From Pseudomonadota bacterium (lineage in GTDB: Bacteria; Pseudomonadota; Gammaproteobacteria; Steroidobacterales; Steroidobacteraceae), in the NCBI GenBank assembly GCA_947454665.1, contig CANGMU010000070.1, positions 1-10,063 on the forward strand: 10,063 nucleotides of DNA, read 5' to 3'. The notes beneath the pieces were generated by a model. The model did not search any database. It was not told the origin of the DNA and saw only the letters and a program-made list of their open reading frames with translations. Positions within the stretch are counted from its first letter, which is position 1, and each line of letters opens with the position of its first letter. Positions 5,804-10,063 of this stretch are shown here, piece by piece. Position numbers and translations under genes: made by a program.

Positions 5804-8800
5804 ATGAACAAGACGGAATCCTTCCGTCCCGGCTCGGTCCGCGCCACCGTCGCGGTCATCCTGGGCTCTGCATTGCTGGCCGGCTACGTTGCGCCGTCTT
5901 TCGCGGCCGATGAGCTCGACGAAGTCCAGGTCACCGGTTCGCGCATCAAGCGCACCACCGACTTCGACACCGCGAACCCGACCACCGTCGTTGACGCGGA
6001 CTACCTGAAGCAGCAGGGTTTCGTGAACGTCGGCGACGCCGTGAAGGCGCTGCCGTCGAACATCTCGAACTTCTCGCCCACGACGACCGGCAACTCGAAC
6101 TTCTTCGCCGGTTCGACGATCGCGAACCTGCGCGGCCTGAACCCCTTCTTCGGCAGCCGCACGCTGAACCTCGTGAACGGCCGTCGCCATGTCCCCACCA
6201 ACCAGGGTGACGGCGTCGACCTGAACTTCATTCCGTCCATCCTGATCGACCGCATGGACGTCGTGACGGGCGGCGCCTCGGCCGCCTACGGCTCCGGCGC
6301 GATCTCCGGCGTGAACAACATTTTCCTGAACCGCAAGCTCGATGGCGTGAAGGTCGAGGCCGACTTCGGCCAGTCCTTCCACTCCGACTCGCGCGATCGC
6401 CACTATGCGCTGGCCTTCGGCAGCGGCTTCGCCGATGACCGCGGCCACTTCACCTTCGCGGCCGAGCACCAGTCGATGGAGGCGGTGGGCTGCGTGGATG
6501 TGCGATCCTGGTGTGCCAACAACGTCACGCAGGTCTCGAATGCCGCCGGTGGCGCGTATGACGCGGCCAAGGGCGGCTGGGCCTTTGGTGGCAACCTCGT
6601 TTCGCTCTCCGATCCGCATCCGGGCCAGATCACGGTCGCCAACGCGCGTGCACCGTACAGCTACGCGGGCGTGATTTCCGGTCCGTTCTCCGGCGCCCTG
6701 GCGCAGGTGAACAGCGCTGGCACCGGCCTGCTGCCGTTCGCAGCCCCGGTGGGCAGCCCGTTCTTCGGTAGCACGGGTCAGGGCGGCGAAGGCCGTCCGG
6801 TCTACACCTACACCAACCTTCGTGCGCCGGTGGATCGCAACCTGCTGAGCGGTACGCTCAGCTTCAAGCTGACCGACAGCGTCAACCTCACGGCCGACGC
6901 CAGCTGGGGCCGCGTGCAGACCGATAACAAGTCGGGCGCACTGGATGACGGTGGCTTCTTCGGCAAGGGCATCCATGCGGACAACGCCTACCTGCTGCAG
7001 CAGCCGGCGCTCAACGCGCAGATGCAGCCTTACCTCACGCCCTTCTTCCTGGGCGGTCCGGACTTCCGCATCATTGGCTTCCCGCTCCAGCTGAACAAGG
7101 ACTGGGCGCTGCAGACCAACCCGCACTCGGCCTTCGATACCGAAGTCCGTCGCTTCTCGGTCGGTCTGGATGGCAAGTTCGGCAGCAGCAGCTGGACCTG
7201 GGACGCTTACTACCAGTACGGACAGTCGAAGCGCACGCAGCTGGTTGCGGACAACCGCCACCTGAATGCCTATGACTTCGCGGTCGACGCGGTGTTTGAC
7301 GATCGCGCGCAGTTTGCGTCGCTCGGCAACAACCGTCCGATCGAGTGCCGCATCACGCAGCAGATCCGCAACGGCGCGGTCCCGGCCAACGTCGACGCGA
7401 ACATGCTGCTGATCGCTCAGGGCTGCGTGCCCTTGAACATGATGGGCACCGGCGCCCTCGACGCCAAGGCCAAGGCCTATGCCTTCGGTTACTTGCACGA
7501 GACGACGACGGTCGACCAGCAGGTCGTGGCGTTCAACACCACGGGTGATCTCTTCGACGGCTTCGGTGCCGGCTCCATCAAGGGTGCCGCGGGCGTTGAA
7601 TACCGTGAAGAGAAGACCAGCAACATCGGTGACCAGGGTGGCGCGCCGGACTACGTCCGCACCGACTACCTGATCCAGTACGGCGAGTCCTTCGCGGGCA
7701 AGGTGAACGTCACCGAAGCCTATGGTGAAGTGAACCTGCCGATGCTGCGTGACGTCGCGCTGGCCAAGCGTCTCGAGTTCGACGTGGCCGCCCGGTGGTC
7801 GCGTTACGACAACGAAGGCACCCTCGGCCCGGGCAAGGGCATCAGCCGTGCGCACGACATGACGACCTGGAAGATCTCCGGTTTCTGGGATCCGGTTGAC
7901 TGGATCCGCGTCCGCGGCAGCCAGTCGCGTGACAGCCGCGCGGCCAATGCGCGCGAACTGTATTACGGGCAGATCATCCAGGCGGGTGGTTGGTTCGGCT
8001 ACTGCACGCCGGCTGGCGCTGCGCAGGGTTCGCCGCCGGATGCCTGCACCTGGAGCCTCGAGGGCAACGTGAACCTCAAGCCGGAGACCTCGGACACGAC
8101 GACAGTTGGCTTCGTGCTGACGCCGCGTGACGTGATCCCGGGCTTCGAGCTCGCGGTGGACTACTTCCACATCAAGATCTCGAACGCCATCCAGCAGGCG
8201 AACGTGACCCGCGTGCAGCAGGGCTGCCAGATCTCCCACATCCAGGAGTTCTGCAACTTCATCACGCCGGACGCGACCGCGCTGGCGACGCCGGGCACGA
8301 ATGGCAACTACAGCTACAACGCGGCCAACGGCACGGGCATCAAGCTGCTGCGCGCCACGTCGTTCAACGGCAGCTCGTACAACTACAGCGGCCTGGATGT
8401 GTCGGCCAACTACCACGTCGACATCGGCGCGGCGGGTGCGTTGAACTTCCGCCTGCTGGCCACGCGCATGTTCAAGCAGGAGTTCTCGCCGGTCCCCGGC
8501 CAGGCTCCGGTGAACATCACGGGCCAGACGGGTTCGGCGAACAGCTTCCTGAACGACAACAACCCGTCGGCGAAGTGGAACTCGACGCTGGCGACCACGT
8601 GGCTCAAGGGGCCGTTCTCCGCAACCCTCAACGCCCATTACATCGGCGAGGGCAAGAAGGACTACCTCGGCGTGGATCCGAACGACGGACAGTGGTACGT
8701 CAAGGCGCCGTCGAACTACGTGCGCTACGACGACAACCACATGCCGAGCTACATGGTGTTCGGTCTGAACGGCAACTACCGCTTCGAGAACGTCATGGGC

Positions 8801-8953
8801 GCGAAGACGGTGGACATCTGGGCGAACGTGTCGAACCTGTTCGACAAGGATCCGCCGTTCGCCGGTGGTGGCTTCGGGGCCGGCCCGACGCAGCCGATCT
8901 TCTACGACACCCTGGGTCGTTCGTGGAAGGTGGGCGTCCGCGCGAGCTTCTAA
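5804..8953 (+). CDS. TonB-dependent outer-membrane receptor 1
   Basis: This complete 1049-residue TonB-dependent receptor imports an unidentified substrate across the outer membrane, powered by TonB-ExbB-ExbD. It has a signal peptide with probable cleavage after A34, then a TonB-box-like segment DELDEVQVTGSRI (36-48). The plug domain (about 51-178) ends in the family signature DRMDVVTGGASAAYGSGAIS and VNNIFLNRK. The rest is a 22-strand-type barrel ending WKVGVRASF, with the terminal Phe used for BAM-mediated assembly. This style (GLNPFFGSRTLNLVNGRRHVPTNQ) is common in Xanthomonadales- and Caulobacter-like bacteria. Eight cysteines fall in four close pairs (230/237, 515/541, 734/748, 808/817), probably disulfides in surface loops. 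ATG at 5804 follows AAGGGG at 5791-5796. The gene is monocistronic, with a terminator at 9007-9037. No linked enzymes, sigma factor or anti-sigma factor reveal the substrate. Confidence 0.95.
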   Translation: MNKTESFRPGSVRATVAVILGSALLAGYVAPSFAADELDEVQVTGSRIKRTTDFDTANPTTVVDADYLKQQGFVNVGDAVKALPSNISNFSPTTTGNSNFFAGSTIANLRGLNPFFGSRTLNLVNGRRHVPTNQGDGVDLNFIPSILIDRMDVVTGGASAAYGSGAISGVNNIFLNRKLDGVKVEADFGQSFHSDSRDRHYALAFGSGFADDRGHFTFAAEHQSMEAVGCVDVRSWCANNVTQVSNAAGGAYDAAKGGWAFGGNLVSLSDPHPGQITVANARAPYSYAGVISGPFSGALAQVNSAGTGLLPFAAPVGSPFFGSTGQGGEGRPVYTYTNLRAPVDRNLLSGTLSFKLTDSVNLTADASWGRVQTDNKSGALDDGGFFGKGIHADNAYLLQQPALNAQMQPYLTPFFLGGPDFRIIGFPLQLNKDWALQTNPHSAFDTEVRRFSVGLDGKFGSSSWTWDAYYQYGQSKRTQLVADNRHLNAYDFAVDAVFDDRAQFASLGNNRPIECRITQQIRNGAVPANVDANMLLIAQGCVPLNMMGTGALDAKAKAYAFGYLHETTTVDQQVVAFNTTGDLFDGFGAGSIKGAAGVEYREEKTSNIGDQGGAPDYVRTDYLIQYGESFAGKVNVTEAYGEVNLPMLRDVALAKRLEFDVAARWSRYDNEGTLGPGKGISRAHDMTTWKISGFWDPVDWIRVRGSQSRDSRAANARELYYGQIIQAGGWFGYCTPAGAAQGSPPDACTWSLEGNVNLKPETSDTTTVGFVLTPRDVIPGFELAVDYFHIKISNAIQQANVTRVQQGCQISHIQEFCNFITPDATALATPGTNGNYSYNAANGTGIKLLRATSFNGSSYNYSGLDVSANYHVDIGAAGALNFRLLATRMFKQEFSPVPGQAPVNITGQTGSANSFLNDNNPSAKWNSTLATTWLKGPFSATLNAHYIGEGKKDYLGVDPNDGQWYVKAPSNYVRYDDNHMPSYMVFGLNGNYRFENVMGAKTVDIWANVSNLFDKDPPFAGGGFGAGPTQPIFYDTLGRSWKVGVRASF
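5921..5947 (+). repeat. 27-bp block repeated in receptor 2 (copy 1)
   Basis: The nine codons for EVQVTGSRI are base-for-base identical to 9362-9388 in receptor 2, although the flanking codons differ. The block covers the TonB-box-like segment just after the signal peptide. It may reflect selection plus shared codon preference, or exchange between the two genes. Confidence 0.75.
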
Positions 8954-8967
8954 AGGCGCACGGAGGG

Positions 8968-8992
8968 GTGTCCCGGCAGGTTTGCCGGGCAC
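8968..8992 (+). other. Stable hairpin after receptor 1, without T-run
   Basis: CCCGGCA (8972-8978) pairs with TGCCGGG (8983-8989) around loop GGTT. A lower three-pair stem, GTG with CAC, continues across a single bulged T at 8971. It begins 15 bp after the receptor 1 stop. With no T-run it is not an intrinsic terminator; it may protect the 3' end of the message. Confidence 0.5.
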
Positions 8993-9006
8993 TGCCCATC
9001 GATTGC

Positions 9007-9037
9007 AAGGCCACTCCAGCGATGGGGTGGCCTTTTT
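9007..9037 (+). terminator. Rho-independent terminator of receptor 1
   Basis: AAGGCCAC (9007-9014) pairs perfectly with GTGGCCTT (9027-9034). The inner part continues with TCC/GGG, one pair being G-T, leaving the loop AGCGAT. TTTTT (9033-9037) follows on the plus strand. This is a strong intrinsic terminator 53 bp after the receptor 1 stop, and it separates receptor 1 from receptor 2 transcriptionally. Confidence 0.93.
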
Positions 9038-9060
9038 CGTTCCCGAAGCAGGCATTACGA

Positions 9061-9095
9061 GGCGTTGCGTTTCTGCAACATGTTGAGTTTTCAAC
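9061..9095. promoter_or_regulatory. Candidate operator B upstream of receptor 2 (shared with receptor 1)
   Basis: GGCGTTGC (9061-9068), six bases, then GCAACA (9075-9080) repeat the receptor 1 element with identical spacing, giving GTTGC-N6-GCAAC at 9064-9079. It ends 160 bp before the receptor 2 ATG. It overlaps a perfect 10-bp palindrome CAACATGTTG (9076-9085) and a further dyad GTTGA-GTTT-TCAAC (9082-9095). The terminator T-run ends 23 bp earlier, so the element belongs to the receptor 2 region. Whether it acts as DNA operator or leader RNA cannot be told by eye. Confidence 0.5.
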
Positions 9096-9167
9096 CTTTG
9101 CAAAAGCTTGCCATCCCGAAACTGCTGTGGCCTTATCGCACCTAAGGGGGGGAACGGTCTCGCGCCG

Positions 9168-9181
9168 GCAACTGGCGTTGC
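9168..9181. promoter_or_regulatory. Additional GCAAC-N4-GTTGC dyad before receptor 2
   Basis: GCAAC (9168-9172) and GTTGC (9177-9181) form a dyad built from the same half-sites as the elements at 5631 and 9061, in reversed order. It contains a third copy of the octamer GGCGTTGC (9174-9181). It lies 57 bp before the receptor 2 start, where a repressor site could block transcription or form a leader hairpin. A short dyad like this could also occur by chance. Confidence 0.3.
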
Positions 9182-9238
9182 GTGCCGTTTCGTCCACCGA
9201 CGACAAAAAACTCAATCTAGAGTGGTGGGAAACACAGA

Positions 9239-10063
9239 ATGAAATCATTCGAAACCAATCATCGGGCCCGTGGCGTGCGCGCCGCAGTGGCCGCGATCCT
9301 CGGTTCGGCCGTGCTCGGTGGCTACGCCATGCAGGCGATGGCTGCTGAAGAAGGCCTCGAGGAAGTCCAGGTCACCGGTTCGCGCATCGTCCGCAAGGAC
9401 TTCGTGGCCAACAGCCCGTTGGTGACGGTCGACAGCGTTGCGCTCGAGCAGAAGTCGGGCCTGAACATCGAGTCGTACCTGAACCAGCTGCCTGAGTTCA
9501 ACCCGGCGGCCTCGCCGACGGTGAAGGGCGGCTCCGGTGGCAACACCGACGTGCAGATTTCGGCGGTCAACTCGGTCGGTATCGCGTCGGTCTCGCTGCG
9601 CGGCTTCGGCCCGAACCGCAACCTCGTGCTGATGGACGGCCACCGTGCGGTGCCGACCAACGCGCTGATGGTCGTGGACATCAACAGCGTGCCGTCGTCG
9701 ATGATCAAGCGCGTCGAGATCATCTCGGGCGGTGCTTCGGCGACCTACGGCGCCGACGCCATCGGCGGCGTTTCGAACTTCATCCTGCGCAAAGATTTCC
9801 AGGGCATGGAAGTCGACGGACAGTACGGCACCACGGCGGCCGGTGACGGCCAGGAAATCCGTGCTTCCGCGATCGTCGGCACCAAGATCGGCGACAACCG
9901 CGGCAACATCGTCGTGGCGTCGGAGTACTACCGCCGCGATGCTGCGTACGAAAAGAACCGCGACTTCTACACGAAGGGCTGGGGTGACCCGACCGTCGGC
10001 GGCAACTTCCTCGGCTTCGTGATGGGCGTGAACGGCTGGAACCCGTTCACCCTGGGCTACAAC
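9239..10063 (+). CDS. TonB-dependent outer-membrane receptor 2, 5' part
   Basis: The frame is open from ATG at 9239 to the window end, giving 275 residues: signal peptide, plug domain and the first barrel strands. It is another TonB-dependent transporter, paralogous to receptor 1. The signal peptide resembles that of receptor 1 (GVRAAVAAILGSAVLGGY, cleavage probably after A35), followed by TonB-box-like GLEEVQVTGSRI (39-50). The plug shows SLRGFGPNRNLVLMDGHR (119-136) and the signature IKRVEIISGGASATYGADAIGG (156-177). The plug is clearly diverged from receptor 1, so the substrate may differ. A modest ribosome site, GTGGGA, ends at 9230, eight bases before the ATG. The surroundings of both starts share GGGAAAC. 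It has its own transcription unit after the 9007-9037 terminator. The barrel and substrate-binding loops lie beyond the window. Confidence 0.93.
   Translation, partial: MKSFETNHRARGVRAAVAAILGSAVLGGYAMQAMAAEEGLEEVQVTGSRIVRKDFVANSPLVTVDSVALEQKSGLNIESYLNQLPEFNPAASPTVKGGSGGNTDVQISAVNSVGIASVSLRGFGPNRNLVLMDGHRAVPTNALMVVDINSVPSSMIKRVEIISGGASATYGADAIGGVSNFILRKDFQGMEVDGQYGTTAAGDGQEIRASAIVGTKIGDNRGNIVVASEYYRRDAAYEKNRDFYTKGWGDPTVGGNFLGFVMGVNGWNPFTLGYN
9362..9388 (+). repeat. 27-bp block repeated from receptor 1 (copy 2)
   Basis: This is the second copy of the nine-codon block for EVQVTGSRI, identical to 5921-5947. The bases immediately before and after differ between copies. Confidence 0.75.

Noticed and set aside
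5789..9103. Very long minus-strand open frame (about 1100 codons) opposite receptor 1
   Set aside because: Its translation is low-complexity, rich in Arg, Val and Ala, with no domain, and it mirrors the GC-biased codons of a convincing receptor gene on the plus strand.
1..10063. CRISPR array, insertion sequence, rRNA or defence island
   Set aside because: No regularly spaced repeats, transposase motifs, terminal inverted repeats or rRNA segments were found on reading both strands.

Overview
The window is strongly GC-rich double-stranded bacterial DNA. Gene content and order point to a gammaproteobacterium, probably from the Xanthomonadales/Nevskiales/Steroidobacterales side. The evidence is a prfA // TPR-lolB-ispE-tRNA-Gln core like that of Pseudomonas and Xanthomonas, plus large TonB-dependent receptors of a type common in Xanthomonadales-like and Caulobacter-like bacteria. 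This placement is inference.

Layout. (1) 1-533: 3' end of a multi-pass inner-membrane protein. (2) 541-1262: a Phd/YefM-type antitoxin and a PIN-domain (VapC-like) toxin joined by an ATGA overlap, with two overlapping palindromes just upstream as a probable autoregulatory operator. (3) 1284-2375, minus strand: prfA (peptide chain release factor 1), convergent with the toxin and starting at TTG. (4) 2415-5625, plus strand: a tightly packed set of a secreted TPR protein, lolB (outer-membrane lipoprotein receptor) and ispE (isoprenoid precursor synthesis), with overlapping gene ends, followed 25 bp later by tRNA-Gln(TTG). (5) 5804-8953: a complete 1049-residue TonB-dependent receptor followed by a strong intrinsic terminator. 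(6) 9239-10063: the 5' part of a second TonB-dependent receptor, cut by the window end.

How the parts relate. Regions 3 and 4 are housekeeping: translation termination, envelope lipoprotein sorting, the MEP pathway and a tRNA. In the order known from Pseudomonas, hemA sits between prfA and the TPR gene, prmC follows prfA, and prs follows the tRNA. Here hemA is absent from its place, with only 39 bp between prfA and the TPR gene. A toxin-antitoxin pair lies where prmC would be, and receptor genes lie where prs would be. The accessory material is thus attached to both ends of a conserved block.

Most interesting signal. The two receptor genes have unrelated-looking upstream regions except for one shared element, GGCGTTGC-N6-GCAACA. 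It contains the inverted repeat GTTGC-N6-GCAAC and lies 155 and 160 bp before the two start codons, with further GCAAC/GTTGC half-sites nearby in both. This suggests a common regulator or a common leader-RNA structure for the two receptors. No CRISPR array, insertion sequence, rRNA or complete novel defence system is visible.
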